Shown here: positions 39,046 to 49,324 of the stretch, in pieces
How positions within the stretch are numbered: position 1 is the stretch's first letter
How the letters are laid out: every line of letters starts with the position of its first letter
DNA from: CAWANP01 sp963783445
GTDB taxonomy: Bacteria; Chloroflexota; Anaerolineae; JAAYZQ01
NCBI GenBank assembly: GCA_963783445.1
Contig: CAWANP010000019.1
Span: 534,872-598,871 of the forward strand
Length of the DNA: 64,000 nucleotides
Reading direction: 5' to 3'
Program-made: the position numbers and the translations under genes
The notes under the pieces: generated by a model
What the model was told of the DNA's origin: nothing
The model's database searches: none
The model's input: the letters and a program-made list of their open reading frames with translations, nothing else

Positions 39046-39306
39046 AGTATCCAGGCCAGAAAAAAAGGGTGGGACGGGACTTGCCAAACTGTGGATCAAC
39101 CTGCCCCTTGTTTCCCGCGGACACTTTGACAGAAATATGCATGCGTGCTAGTATGCCCGTTGCAGGAAAACTGAAATGGTTCCAAAGAGCCATGACGGCG
39201 CGCCTTGCGGATGTGGCTCAACAACCGATTGAGGCACTACCTTGCTGTTTCGTGAAACAACAACTGTTCACGGCAGCAAAGTCTTGAGAGAATAGGAGTC
39301 TAGGCC

Positions 39307-40356
39307 ATGTCTCTAGTCAGTGTTCACAACGAATGGGATCCCCTGGAAGAGATGATCGTCGGTATTCCTGATAACGCTCGGGTTCCACATTGCCGGAAAG
39401 GATCTTTTTGCCCTGGAATACAATGAGCACTATGAAGATATGGCTCAGATTCCTTCAGGCCCCTATCATCCGCAGGTCATTGAAGAAACCAGAGAGGATT
39501 TGGAGGCCCTGGTGACAGCCCTGGAACAGGAAGGGGTGACGGTCCGCCGTCCTCAGGTCACAGACCATGCCACAATCTTTTCATCTCCGGATTGGCAATC
39601 GGATGGAGAATACAACTATTGCCCCCGCGACCTTTTGCTGGCGGTCGGAGAAACGATTATAGAATGTCCGATGCCCCTTCGGTCTCGCTTTTTTGAGAGC
39701 TTGGCCTACAAGGACTTGTTGCTTGAGTATTTTCAGAGCGGCGCCCAATGGCTGACTGCGCCCAAACCGCGCTTGCTGGATGACGTTTATGATGACAACC
39801 CACAGGGTAAGTCAAGGTACGGAATATCGAGCCGTTGTTTGACGCCGCCAATATTCTGCGCGCGGGCCGGGACATCCTCTATCTGGTGTCCTGTACAGGC
39901 AATATGATGGGCTATGAATGGTTGAAACGTGTCTTGGGCCCTGAATACCGGGTTCATCCTTTGGTGGGTATCTATGACGGCACGCATATCGACACCACCA
40001 TTACCTTGCTCAGGCCAGGGTTGGTATTGCTCAACCCGTCTCGAATCAACGAGAGCAACATGCCCGAACTGTTCAAGGGATGGGATGTAATCTGGTGCCC
40101 TGAAATGATCGATACCGGACATTCGGTGGGGTGGGAGTATTCTCGGGCCTCGATCTGGTCGGGGATGAATTTCTTTATGATCAACCCAGGATTGGCTGTT
40201 GTGCCGGCAGCGCAAAAACCATTGATAAAAGTCCTGGCCAAGCATGGTATAGACACGATCCCTTTGCCGCTGCGTCATACTCGGACGCTCAGTGGCGGAT
40301 TTCATTGCGTAACCCTGGATATTCGAAGACAAGGTGTCTTGGAAGACTATTCTTAG
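39307..40356 (+). pseudogene. Glycine/inosamine-type amidinotransferase, two frameshifts
   Basis: Begins VSVHNEWDPLEEMIVG at 39307, as in the L-arginine:glycine amidinotransferase family, which moves an amidino group from arginine through a Cys-amidino intermediate. The joined protein (~350 residues) has the catalytic Asp region FDAANILRAGRDILYL, the His in VGIYDGTHIDTT, and the Cys in GGFHCVTLDIRR. Frame breaks near 39386 (FHIAGKDLFALEYNEHYED restored) and near 39810 (KVKVRNIEPLFDAAN restored). The acceptor cannot be predicted. Its neighbours all handle guanidino, carbamoyl or amide nitrogen. Confidence 0.77.
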
Positions 40357-40529
40357 GCAAGTGTGACATCTCGTCGACGCTCGATATTGATTTGGCAAGC
40401 GCTGACAGAGCCAAGAGCACGTACCCTCGCTATATCCCGGACTGACCCAATGGAACTGACTTTCGATCACATCAATCCCTACTCAAAGACAATGTAGACA
40501 AATGAGCCGAGCCCACCTGGAGTGACAAC

Positions 40530-41332
40530 ATGAAAATCTCCCTCGTTCAATTGGCACTGTCCGATGACATGGAGCAGAATTTCACCAAGGCCCTGCGTTT
40601 GATGGACGAGGCGGCTTCACAGGGAGCCCGGCTGGTTTGCTTCCCCGAGGTTCAATTGAGCCCTTTCTTCCCCCAGTACCAGGGGTCTGGATGCCTCAAG
40701 ATATGCGATAACCATTGATCACGAGTATGTGAAGAGGCTGCAGGAGAAATGCCGGACACTGAACATGGTCGGGTTCCCCAATTTCTACCTTCAGGACGGG
40801 GACAGATCGGTTTGATGCATCGCCCGTGATCGATGCTGACGGCAGCCTGCTGGGTGTCTCCAAGATGGTGCATATCGTTCAGGCGCCCTGCTTCTACGAG
40901 CAGGATTACTACACGCCGTCTGATACAGGATTCCATGTATATGATACCGCGGCAGGGAAAATCGGGGTCGTGATCTGTTTTGACCGGCACTTTCCAGAGA
41001 GCATCCGGTCCTGCACGCTAAAAGGCGCGCAACTGATCGTCATACCCACGGCGAATGTCAAAGATGAGCCCCTGGAGATGTTCGAGTGGGAAGTCCGCAT
41101 TCCCGCCATGCAGAACGGAGTTTTCATTGCCATGTGCAACCGGGTCGGTCTGGAAGGCGAGATGCATTTCTGCGGCGAGTCGATCGTCATCGACCCCAAC
41201 GGGGATATCGTAGCCAAAGCAGACGACACCGAACAGATCCTTTATGCTGATATCGATTTCGGGATGATAGTTGAAGTGCGAAAGAACCGGCCTTTTCTAG
41301 AGTTGCGGCGTCCTGGTGAGTATGGTCTGTGA
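40530..41332 (+). pseudogene. Carbon-nitrogen hydrolase (N-carbamoylputrescine-amidase-like), frameshifted
   Basis: Nitrilase superfamily. The triad is visible across three frames: Glu in LVCFPEVQLSPFFP, Lys in LLGVSKMVHI, and Cys in GVVICFDRHFPES. Segment two (GLDASRYAITIDHEYVKRLQEKC... GFPNFY) lies in another frame after about 40683; segment three begins at FDASPVIDADG, about 40812. The C-terminus (CNRVGLEGEMHFCGESIVIDPNGDI) is intact. The joined length is ~270 residues, normal. N-carbamoylputrescine amidases and related amidases share this pattern, which suits a guanidine- or arginine-derived pathway next to the amidinotransferase. Confidence 0.8.
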
Positions 41333-41441
41333 TATCCGTTCGGCGGAAAATGCTCAGGTGTCCCATGATGAGCGATTCCAACTGGGCTTGAGATACAGTG
41401 ATGTGATGAAAGGCCAGTAGATTGACATAAGGGAAATGATT

Positions 41442-41856
41442 ATGAAAGCGATAGGAATCAGCAGTAGTGGTAGGGGGACAGCTTATTCAAAGATTATCGT
41501 AAAAGACATTCTGGAAGAATCGAGCGTAGAACATGAAATGATCAATCTGGCGACATTGAATATCAAAGGCTGTTTGGGATGTCTCAAATGTGCCGGTGAC
41601 AATAGATGCGTTCAAGAAGATGATGCTGAGCAACAAGATGGCTGTAATCGCCACCTTCAGCGATCCAGGGCACCAACAATGCTATGATTGTGGCTATGGC
41701 CACGATTGTGCGATCGGCAATGTTTACGCCCAGATGGGTCTGACCACGGTTGAACTTGCGGAAGAGAATCGTCCAGTAGAATATGGTCCCGAAGCGCAGA
41801 AGGAAGCCAGGGCAATCGGCAAGATGTTGGGGTCCATTCTGCGGGCGAGAGAGTAG
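41442..41856 (+). pseudogene. Iron-sulfur flavoprotein/NADPH-dependent FMN reductase remnant with internal loss
   Basis: Start MKAIGISSSGRGTAYSKIIVKDIL resembles the flavodoxin-like FMN-binding loop, followed by GCLGCLKCAGDNRCVQEDD, the compact Cys cluster of iron-sulfur flavoproteins. At about 41615 the sequence jumps to LSNKMAVIATFSDPGHQQCYDCGYGHDCAIGN in a different frame and then the C-terminus to 41856. The central ~60-80 residues that should bind the flavin ring and form the fold are missing, so this is a deletion derivative of a ~200-residue protein. It was probably an electron-transfer partner for a neighbouring enzyme. Confidence 0.62.
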
Positions 41857-41963
41857 CGACAGGTTCGGTCATGTGCTTGGCTTCGATCCTGGTACAGACT
41901 GCCCGGAGTACCTGCGGGGAAAGCAGGGTGCGTGCTCCGGTTCAGCAAAGGGAAACCTAACTG

Positions 41964-42781
41964 ATGGTCCGAAACGAAGGCGAACGATTGCGGCAAGTCG
42001 TTGTGTGCACACCGAGAGAGGAATATGCCCGCGGCGCCAGCGACTTGGTAAAGCACAACATTGGCGACATTGGGCAACGCCCGATTTCGCCATCCAGCAG
42101 CACGATCGTTGAAGGCCACACTAAAGAGTTCGGGACAGAGGTGCTGGATCTTCCAGAGCTGGAGGATCATCCCAATTCCGTCTTTACGCGCGATACGGCT
42201 TTGTGCACGCCGCAGGGAACATCCAGCTCAGGCTGGGACTGGAAACTCGCCAGGGTGAAGGCGCCTGGATGGCAAAAGCGCTGGATGAGATCGGGGTAAC
42301 GCGCGTTGGAGAGATCACAGCTCCGGGGACGGTCGAAGGTGGGGACGTCGTCTTGGCCGGGGAAGTGGCCTTTGTCGGGCGCTCCATACGGACGAACGCG
42401 GCAGGCATCCAGCAGTTGTCCGCGATGCTGGAGACGATGGGTTATGAGATACGGGTCATCGACTTGCCGGACACGATCTTGCACCTCGACAAGGCACTGA
42501 TGGCTCTCGGCCCGCGGCAAGTGCTTTATTGCCGAGACCTGGTGTCGGAAAAAGACATCGATGGCTTCTCAGGAATAGGGATCCCTTGTGGTGGGGATAC
42601 GACGGCGAATATCATCTGCCTGGGTGATAAGGAACTCATTGTCAATCGCTCGAATGCACATGTGATTGCCCGTCTGGAAGCCGCTGGGTACAGGGTTCAG
42701 AATCTTGATTTGGGTGAATTCGCCAAAGGCATGGGCGGGCCAAACTGCCTGGTCATGCCTGTCAAGCGAGGTCCCTGGTGA
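41964..42781 (+). pseudogene. Dimethylarginine dimethylaminohydrolase/arginine-deiminase-like protein, frameshifted
   Basis: Guanidino-modifying family of the pentein fold. N-terminus GERLRQVVVCTPREEY; substrate loop LEDHPNSVFTRDTALCTPQG; GTVEGGDVVLAGEVAFVGRS; catalytic His in LPDTILHLDKALMALG; catalytic Cys in GMGGPNCLVMPVKRGPW at the C-terminus. Breaks near 42072, 42130 and 42216 restore NARFRHPAARSLKATLKEFG and NIQLRLGLETRQGEGAWM. About 270 residues when joined, normal for DDAH. It would hydrolyse a (methyl)guanidino group to citrulline or ureido products and amine. Conserved active-site residues are all still encoded. Confidence 0.78.
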
Positions 42782-42977
42782 CCCTTCAGATAGCAGCCCT
42801 GAGCTTCTTCCTGCTCAAGCCTGATCCGTGATCAGGCGTTTTCAGACTATCTCACGCCAATGCAACCGGTCACGGACCGGATGCGAGCAAGAGGGATAGC
42901 AGGGTCCGGTCGTGTGAAACCACACGAGCCCACAAAAGTCCAGGCCCGGCACAGGCCTGGGAGGTTGAGAGGCAAAT

Positions 42978-44192
42978 ATGAGCGAGCAGATCCGCCGACT
43001 CGAACAAGAGCCATCGCTGGAGATGTTGTCACGAGCCCGCGCGCTCCAGGAAGAGATCGTGGCCTGGCGCCGTACGATTCATCGGCAGCCCGAACTGGGC
43101 TTCCAGGAGCACGAGACGGCCGGACTCGTGTCCAGCGCCCTCCAGGGGATGGGCCTCCGGGTGGAAACAGGCGTGGGCAAGACGGGCGTCGTCGGTCACC
43201 TGGGCCAGGGCCGGCCGGCTGTTGGCCTGCGCGCCGACATGGACGCCCTGGAGATCCAGGAGGCCAACGACGTGCCCTATGCCTCCAGCGCGCCGGGGCT
43301 CATGCACGCTTGCGGTCACGACGCGCACACGGCCATGCTCCTGGGCGCCGCCCGACTGCTGCAATCGCTGCCCGGCCGCCCAGGCGGCGAGGTCCGGTTC
43401 CTGTTCCAGCCCTGCGAAGAGGCCTGGGACAGCGAGGACAAGGGCGGCGCGCTGCGCATGGTCGAGGATGGCGCGCTGGAGGGGCTGGATGCCGTTGTCG
43501 GCCTGCACGTAGACGCCGAAGCTAAAGCCGGCAGCCTGGGGATTCGCGATGGCTACGTCATGCCTGGGGTAGACCCCTACGACGCGATCCTGCTCGGCAG
43601 GGGCTGTCACAGCAGTGATCCACAGCAGGGACTGAATCCCATCTACCTGCTCAGCCAGGTCCTGGGTGCCATTTTTGCCATCCCGGCGCAGCGCACCAAT
43701 CCCCTCGATCCGGTCATCGTCTCTGTCGAAGCGGTACAGGGCGGCAGCACCACGGGAGTCATTCCCGATCGGGTCTCGATCCACGGGAACATCCGCGCCT
43801 ACGATGACGGGACGCGCCTGCGGCTGCGCGATGAGCTGGCGCGGGCGCTGTGCCTGGCCCGGACCCTGGGCGGCGACTATGAGCTGGCCGTACGCAGTAT
43901 TTTTCCCGCCTGCTACAACGACCCCCACATCAACCATGTGGTCCGGCAGGTCGCTGTGGAGATGCTAGGTAGCGGCCGCCTCTACGAGCCGGAGCTCACC
44001 ATGGGCGGTGAGGACTTTGGGTACATGACCGAGGGAGCGCCTGGTACCTTTGTCCTGCTCGGGGTCCAGATGGAGGGTGACCCGCGGATTCTGCATAGCC
44101 CTACCTTCGATCTGGACGAATCAGCCCTGCCCGTGGGTAGCGCGTTCCTGGCCGCGGCCGCCTGCCGTCTTTTGCGGGATCTAGGAACATGA
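42978..44192 (+). CDS. M20-family amidohydrolase (N-acyl-amino-acid hydrolase type)
   Basis: 404 residues, intact. Metal ligands are in order: HACGHDAHTAMLLGAARLL (His, Asp; about residue 110), FQPCEEAWDSEDKGG with the catalytic Glu pair, VGLHVDAEAKAG (His), and the C-terminal MGGEDFGYM and RILHSPTFDLDE (His). The central lid domain holds GGSTTGVIPDRVSIHGNIR. This is the peptidase M20/HipO/amidohydrolase group that removes acyl groups from amino acids, including indole-acetyl- and hippurate-type conjugates. The start at 42978 is the only ATG near the conserved N-terminus; AGGTTGAGAGG precedes it. It is the one fully open gene in the 37-45 kb run. Confidence 0.88.
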   Translation: MSEQIRRLEQEPSLEMLSRARALQEEIVAWRRTIHRQPELGFQEHETAGLVSSALQGMGLRVETGVGKTGVVGHLGQGRPAVGLRADMDALEIQEANDVPYASSAPGLMHACGHDAHTAMLLGAARLLQSLPGRPGGEVRFLFQPCEEAWDSEDKGGALRMVEDGALEGLDAVVGLHVDAEAKAGSLGIRDGYVMPGVDPYDAILLGRGCHSSDPQQGLNPIYLLSQVLGAIFAIPAQRTNPLDPVIVSVEAVQGGSTTGVIPDRVSIHGNIRAYDDGTRLRLRDELARALCLARTLGGDYELAVRSIFPACYNDPHINHVVRQVAVEMLGSGRLYEPELTMGGEDFGYMTEGAPGTFVLLGVQMEGDPRILHSPTFDLDESALPVGSAFLAAAACRLLRDLGT

Positions 44193-44254
44193 TTCGATCG
44201 TCTCGGGGTGTACCTCAGAAGCTCGGGTAGAGAGGCCATAAGTCTGCCCCTCGA

Positions 44255-44330
44255 GGAGTGGAGCATCCCCTGATGCGGAACGTTCTGCCCATGGTGTCAC
44301 AGTCCGTTCGCATCAGGGGATGCTCACTCC
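44255..44330. repeat. Long imperfect inverted repeat between genes
   Basis: Left arm 44255-44281 and right arm 44306-44330 pair over about 25 bases (core GAGCATCCCCTGATGCG / CGCATCAGGGGATGCTC) with two single-base bulges and a 24-base loop. It is the main content of the 314-base gap 44193-44506. No T-run follows, so it is either a strong hairpin terminator of another kind or a MITE-like repeat. Confidence 0.55.
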
Positions 44331-44506
44331 GCAAGGCTCGGCAGTATTCGAGATGAGAGAATACGCACTCTTGCCCGAAATTTAGATTGCGGGTACAATG
44401 GATGCCACGGTCAGGCTTTGTCCGGCCATACCGTTGACTCTGGAATATCTGGCAGCTACGGGGACATAATCCTTCACACTGATACAAGGGGGTAGCAGGA
44501 ACCGAC

Positions 44507-45206
44507 ATGAGCCCACAAAAGATCTTGATCCTCGATTACTCTACCGACCGAAGCGAAGCGGAGGCCACCGAGCGCTGGCTGCCTGTGGATGCAGAGGTCA
44601 AATCGTTGTTCATTGATACAGAGGCGTCCTTTCCGGAGGATCTCCTGGACCATGGTTTCACCCACGCGATCCACTCCGGCTCCGCACTTTCCATTAACGA
44701 TACCGCGCCCTTTCTGGACAGGGCCGTGGACTTTATCCGGAAGGCCAGGGACCGGGGTATGTCGCAGATGGGCATCTGCTACGGACACCAGCTCGTCTGC
44801 CGGGCGCTGGTTGGCAGACAGGCGGTCCGCGCCTGCCCTAACGGCATGGAGGCAGGATGGCGGCCTGTCAACTTCTTGGACGAGGCGGTGAAAGCCCTGG
44901 ACATCCGAAAAACGGAACACGTATGGCAGCATCACTTTGATGAGGTTACTGAACCGCCTGAAGGATCAGATATTCTGGGCCACGAACACGCATTGCAGAG
45001 TCCAAGCATACATCAACCGCGAACAGCACTTGCTCGGCACTCAGTTCCATCCCGAATTTGACCAAAAGATCGGCAACCAGATCTACTTGGATGACAGGGT
45101 CCTTTTGGAAAAGAACGGCTATGATGCTGATGAACTGGTCAAGCAGGGACCGTCCTTTGACGTTGGGAGGGTGTTCTTTGGCTACTTTCTGGAAAGTACA
45201 GGTTGA
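44507..45206 (+). pseudogene. Class I glutamine amidotransferase-like protein, one frameshift
   Basis: GMP-synthase-like GATase domain of ~230 residues. Nucleophile elbow MGICYGHQLVCRAL (Cys, about residue 88) and the His-Glu dyad in GTQFHPEFDQKIG are encoded in different frames. An extra G at about 44976 in CTGGGCCACG splits DIL-ATNTHCRVQAYINREQHLLG. Free-standing members transfer or release ammonia from glutamine or gamma-glutamyl compounds (for example gamma-Glu-GABA hydrolases, PuuD-like). It is the last plus-strand gene of the nitrogen cluster, tail-to-tail with the ABC exporter operon. Confidence 0.78.
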
Positions 45207-45223
45207 GCCACTCAGGTCCATCG

Positions 45224-47041
45224 TTACCCTTCCACCCGCCGGTACTGGCTCATATACAGGTTGTGATAGAAGCCCTGCTGCGCCAGCAGGGCTTTGTGGT
45301 TGCCACGCTCGATGATCTGCCCGTCGTCGATGACCAGCACCTGGTCGGCGGAGCGGATGGTGCTCAGGCGGTGGGCGATGACAAAGGCCGTACGGCCCTC
45401 CATCAGCTTCAGCAGGGCCTCCTGGATGAGCATTTCGGTGCGCGTATCGACGCTGCTCGTCGCCTCGTCCAGGATCAGGATGCGGGGGTCGGCCAGCACG
45501 GCGCGGGCGATGGCCAGCAACTGCCGCTGTCCCTGGCTAAAGTTGTGGCCCTGCTCCGAGACCTGGGTCTCGTAGCCCTGGGGCAGGCGGCGGATGAACC
45601 AATCGGCGTTGGCCAGCTCGGCCGCGGCATAGACCTGCTCGTCGCTGGCCCCCAACCGCCCGTAGCGAATGTTCTCCATCACCGTGCCGGAGAACAGAAA
45701 GGTATCCTGCAGCACAATGCCCAATTGCCTGCGGATGGATGCCTGCTTAACGGCCCGAATATCGTGCCCATCGATGGTGATTGCTCCCGCATCGACATCG
45801 TAGAAGCGGCTCAGCAGGCTCACGATGGTCGTCTTGCCCGCGCCCGTCGGGCCGACCAGGGCGATGGTCTGGCCGGGGCTGGCGGACAGGCTGACGTCGA
45901 TGAGCACCGGTACCTGCGGGTCGTAGCCAAAGGTTACTCCCTCAAAGGCTACCGAACCCTGGATGTCCTCCACGGGTAGGGCTCTGGGTGGATCGACCAC
46001 CGTAGGGGCTGAATCCAGCACCTCAAAGATGCGCTCCGCGCCGGCCAGGGCCGATTGCAGGCTGTTGTACAGCATGGCGATGCCGCGCATGGGCCGGAAA
46101 AAGTTCATGATATAGACGACAAAGGTGGCGATGACGCCTACAGTGGCCTGGCCTTGCAGTGCAAGCCAGCCGCCCAGCAGGGCTGTGGTCGCGATGGTGA
46201 TCGTGCTCATGGTGGTGAACATGGGTCCCAGCGCGGCAGTGATAATGTCCGCCTTGACGCCAGAGCGGCGATTGGCGGCATTCGCCCGCTCGAATTGGGC
46301 GATGGTATCCTCGGCGCGGGCAAAGGCCTGGACCACGCGAATTCCGGCCAGATTTTCCTCCATCACGGCGTTCAGCCCGCCCAGGTTGTGCTGCACTTCT
46401 CGGAAGGCGAGGCGGCTGCGGCGCGTGATCACGCTGGTGATGACCACCATCAGGGGCAGCAGGATCAGCGTGCCCATGGCCAGGGGTACGTTGAGCACGA
46501 ACATCATGACCATGATGCCGCCCAGGGTGAGGATGTTGGTAACAAAGGCGATCAGCCCGTTGGAGAGCACCTGGTTGATGGCCTCCGAGTCGTTGGTGAC
46601 GCGGCTCATCAGGTCGCCTACCTTGTGGCGGTCGTGATAGGCCATGGAGAGGACCTGGAGATGGCCAAAGAGTTCGCCCCGCAGGTCAGCAATCAAGCCC
46701 TGGCCCACGCCGACCATCAGCACGCCATAGGCCATCGCGGCCAGGCCGCCCACGATAAACACAGCGAGCATGATCAGCGCCATGCGGGCCAGTCCGTGCA
46801 GGTCGCCCGCGGCGATGTAGCGGTCGATGGCCAGGCCCAGCAGGATCGGCCCTGCCAGGTTGGCCGCGGTCCCGACGATCACCAGCAGGGCCACAATGCT
46901 GAGTCGAGCCCAGTAGGGCCGGGCATAGGTGAGCAGGCGGCCGGCTGTGGCCCGTGTGTGGCGGGCTGTTTCGCCGGTGCGAACCTGGCCGCCGCCAGGG
47001 CCCATGCGGACGCGGGGTGCTGCTTTTTGGCCCTGGCTCAT
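45224..47041 (-). CDS. ABC exporter half-transporter (MdlB/BmrD-like), ATPase-permease
   Basis: 605 residues, intact. The N-terminal type-1 exporter membrane domain has six helices (ARLSIVALLVIVGTAANLAGPILLG onward; GDLMSRVTNDSEAINQVLSNG). The nucleotide-binding domain has Walker A ALVGPTGAGKTTIVSLLSRF, signature HNFSQGQRQLLAIARAVLADP (LSGGQ replaced by FSQGQ), Walker B ILILDEATSSVDTRTE and the H-loop IAHRLSTI. Its ATG overlaps the stop of the partner half-transporter (ATGA), so the pair should be co-translated and form a heterodimer, probably for drug or lipid efflux under the MarR regulator. Confidence 0.92.
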   Translation of the reverse strand: MSQGQKAAPRVRMGPGGGQVRTGETARHTRATAGRLLTYARPYWARLSIVALLVIVGTAANLAGPILLGLAIDRYIAAGDLHGLARMALIMLAVFIVGGLAAMAYGVLMVGVGQGLIADLRGELFGHLQVLSMAYHDRHKVGDLMSRVTNDSEAINQVLSNGLIAFVTNILTLGGIMVMMFVLNVPLAMGTLILLPLMVVITSVITRRSRLAFREVQHNLGGLNAVMEENLAGIRVVQAFARAEDTIAQFERANAANRRSGVKADIITAALGPMFTTMSTITIATTALLGGWLALQGQATVGVIATFVVYIMNFFRPMRGIAMLYNSLQSALAGAERIFEVLDSAPTVVDPPRALPVEDIQGSVAFEGVTFGYDPQVPVLIDVSLSASPGQTIALVGPTGAGKTTIVSLLSRFYDVDAGAITIDGHDIRAVKQASIRRQLGIVLQDTFLFSGTVMENIRYGRLGASDEQVYAAAELANADWFIRRLPQGYETQVSEQGHNFSQGQRQLLAIARAVLADPRILILDEATSSVDTRTEMLIQEALLKLMEGRTAFVIAHRLSTIRSADQVLVIDDGQIIERGNHKALLAQQGFYHNLYMSQYRRVEG

Positions 47042-48827
47042 GCTGGCACCGCCTGCCCGTTGCCCATCTGCGACCGGTAGATCTCCTGATAGATCGAGCT
47101 GCTGGCGAGCAGTTCCCGGTGCGTGCCCCGGGCCATGATCCGCCCCTGATCCAGTACCAGTATCTGGTCGGCGGTCAACACGCTGCTGATGCGCTGGGCG
47201 ATCATGATCGTGGTCCTGCCCGCCATCAAACGGTCCAGGGCAGCCTGTATCCTGGCTTCGGTCTCGATGTCCACGGCGCTGGTGCTGTCATCCAGCAGCA
47301 GGATGGCGGGCGCAATCAGGAGCGCGCGGGCGATGGCAATGCGCTGCTTCTGCCCGCCCGAGAGGTTGGCGCCGCGCTCCTCGACCAAAGCCTCGTAGCC
47401 GCCGGGCATGGCCAGGATGAAATCGTGGGCCTCAGCGGCGCGGGCCGCGGCAATCACCTCTTCCAGGGGCGCGTCCGGCCGGCCATAGGCGATGTTCTCC
47501 CGGATGGTGCCGCCAAAGAGGGTGGTCTGCTGCAGGACGACGCCGATGCCTTTGCGCAGGGACTGCGGATCCCAGTCGCGCACGTCAACGCCATCGATGC
47601 GGATCGTGCCCTGGCTGGCGTCGTAGAAGCGCGGGATCAGGCTGGCCAGCGTGCTTTTGCCCGAACCGGTGGCCCCCAGCAGCGCCACCCGCTGCCCCGG
47701 CTCGATGTGGAGACCGACTCCGTTCAGGACTTTCCTGCCGCCCCGGTGCGCGGAACCAGCGCAGGCTCGTCGAGATGCACGGGGCCACTGCCATCGTAGT
47801 GAAAACTGACCCCTTCGAAGGTCACCTGGCCCTGGAGCGCCGCGGCCTGGTGGGGGTCGGCAGCTACCTGAACGGCCGGTCGAGTGTCCTGCACCTCCCA
47901 AAAGCGCCCGGCCGATGCCTCGGCCCGCGAGATCATGGTCAGGACATTGCCCAGGATCATCAGCGGGGCCATGCCGATCATCAGGTAGCTGTTAAAGGCC
48001 ACCAGTTCGCCCAGGGTCAGCCGGCCGCCAATGACGTCCCGCCCGCCGTACCATACCACGGCCACGATCCCCAGGTTGGTGAGCAGGGTCAACACCGGCA
48101 TGGCGGTCGCCACCAGCCTGCCGACCTTGATGTTCTGCTGCATATAGTCCTGGTTGTGGAGCCCAAAGCGGTCGATCTCGTAGCGCTCGCGCACGAACGC
48201 CTTGACCACCTGCACCCCGGCAAGGTTCTCCTGGACAGCCGTGTTGAGGGCTGAGAGTTTTTCCTGGACGACGACGAACAGGGGCCGGGCTAGCGCCATC
48301 AGGCCCCAGATGAGCAGGCCGGCCAGGGGCAGCAGGACCAGGGTGAGCAGGGCCAGCCGCGCGTCGATGACAAACATCATCACCACGCTGCCGGTGAGCA
48401 TGAGCAGGGCCCGCAGCAGCAGGGAGAGTCCATGGCTGGCAAAGCCGCGGACCAGATCCACGTCGCTGGACAGACGCGTCATCAACTGCCCGGTATGCAT
48501 CGTGTCGAGGTTGGCAAAGGAGAAGGTCTGGATGTGGGCAAAGAGCTTGTTGCGCATGTCGTAGGCCAGCCCCTGCGCCAGTAGCGCCCGGCAGACCCCC
48601 TGGCCCAGCGTGGCCAGCGCCCCGATGGCTGCCGCCGCCAGCATGATGGCCGAGCCGCGCCAGACAGCGTCCATGTCGCCAAGCTCGATGCCAGAATCGA
48701 TGACATAGTTCAAGGCGCGGGGCACGAGCAATTCCATGGCAACGGGTATCACGACCGTTATCACCAAGCCCATGGCGACCCAGAGATAGGGCCGTACAAA
48801 GGGGAGCATGCGTTTCAGCGACCTCAT
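47038..48827 (-). pseudogene. ABC exporter half-transporter (MdlA/BmrC-like), one frameshift
   Basis: Partner of the previous gene. The membrane domain (RPYLWVAMGLVITVVIPVAMELLVPRALNYVID; HTGQLMTRLSSDVDLVRG) and the start of the nucleotide domain (VTFEGVSFHYDG) lie in the frame from 48827 to about 47745. The rest, KVLNGVGLHIEPGQRVALLGATGSGKSTLASLIPRFY (Walker A), ANLSGGQKQRIAIARALLIAPAILLLDDSTSAVD (signature, Walker B), is in a second frame to 47038. The catalytic Glu after Walker B is Asp (LLLDDS), the usual mark of the degenerate site in heterodimeric exporters. The start overlaps the marR stop by ATGA. A one-base correction restores ~595 residues. Confidence 0.87.
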
Positions 48828-49273
48828 GCGCTGTCCTCAACCTCCATCAACTGCGCGATCTCACACAGCACGGCGTCGATCTGGGACAGGCGGTCGTGGG
48901 GCAGGCCGGCCAGCCGGCGCCGCAGGAGCGGCAGGCCACCCAGCGGCGTGTTTTCGACAATCTCCAATCCAGCAGGCGTCAGTTCGACGATCACGACGCG
49001 ATTGTCTTGCTGAGAACGGGTGCGGGTGACATAGCCCTTGTCCTCAAGCTGGGCAACCAGTGTGGAAGTGGTGCTAGGGCTCTGGTGCATGAAGGCCTGC
49101 ACCTGGCCCACGGTGGCTGACGCTGATTCCCACAGGTAGCGCAGTACCGACAGGTCGCGGGGCGTCAGGCCCCGCTCATCGATCAATTGGCGGGTGTGCC
49201 GCCTCACGTTGCGCCGCAGCGCCAGGAATCGATGAAAAACTTGATCGGAGAGGGGCTCTCCGGCAACATGCAC
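48824..49273 (-). CDS. MarR-family transcriptional regulator
   Basis: 149 residues. The winged-helix core is typical: LTPRDLSVLRYLWESASATVGQVQAFMHQSPSTTSTLVAQLEDKGYVTRTRSQQDNRVVIVELTPAG (recognition helix and wing). It is the first gene of a three-gene unit, with four-base ATGA overlaps to both following exporter genes, so it almost surely controls that exporter. A perfect 12-base palindrome 40 bases upstream of its start is a likely operator. The inducer is presumably a small aromatic or drug-like molecule, by family habit. Confidence 0.9.
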   Translation of the reverse strand: MHVAGEPLSDQVFHRFLALRRNVRRHTRQLIDERGLTPRDLSVLRYLWESASATVGQVQAFMHQSPSTTSTLVAQLEDKGYVTRTRSQQDNRVVIVELTPAGLEIVENTPLGGLPLLRRRLAGLPHDRLSQIDAVLCEIAQLMEVEDSA

Positions 49274-49312
49274 GGTCTATCCTCCGACTAAGAATCGTTC
49301 TGTAAGGAATGT

Positions 49313-49324
49313 TTCGTTAACGAA
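49313..49324. promoter_or_regulatory. MarR-type operator palindrome
   Basis: TTCGTTAACGAA, a perfect 12-base palindrome 40 bases before the marR start codon. MarR proteins often bind such short AT-centred palindromes in their own promoters. Confidence 0.55.
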
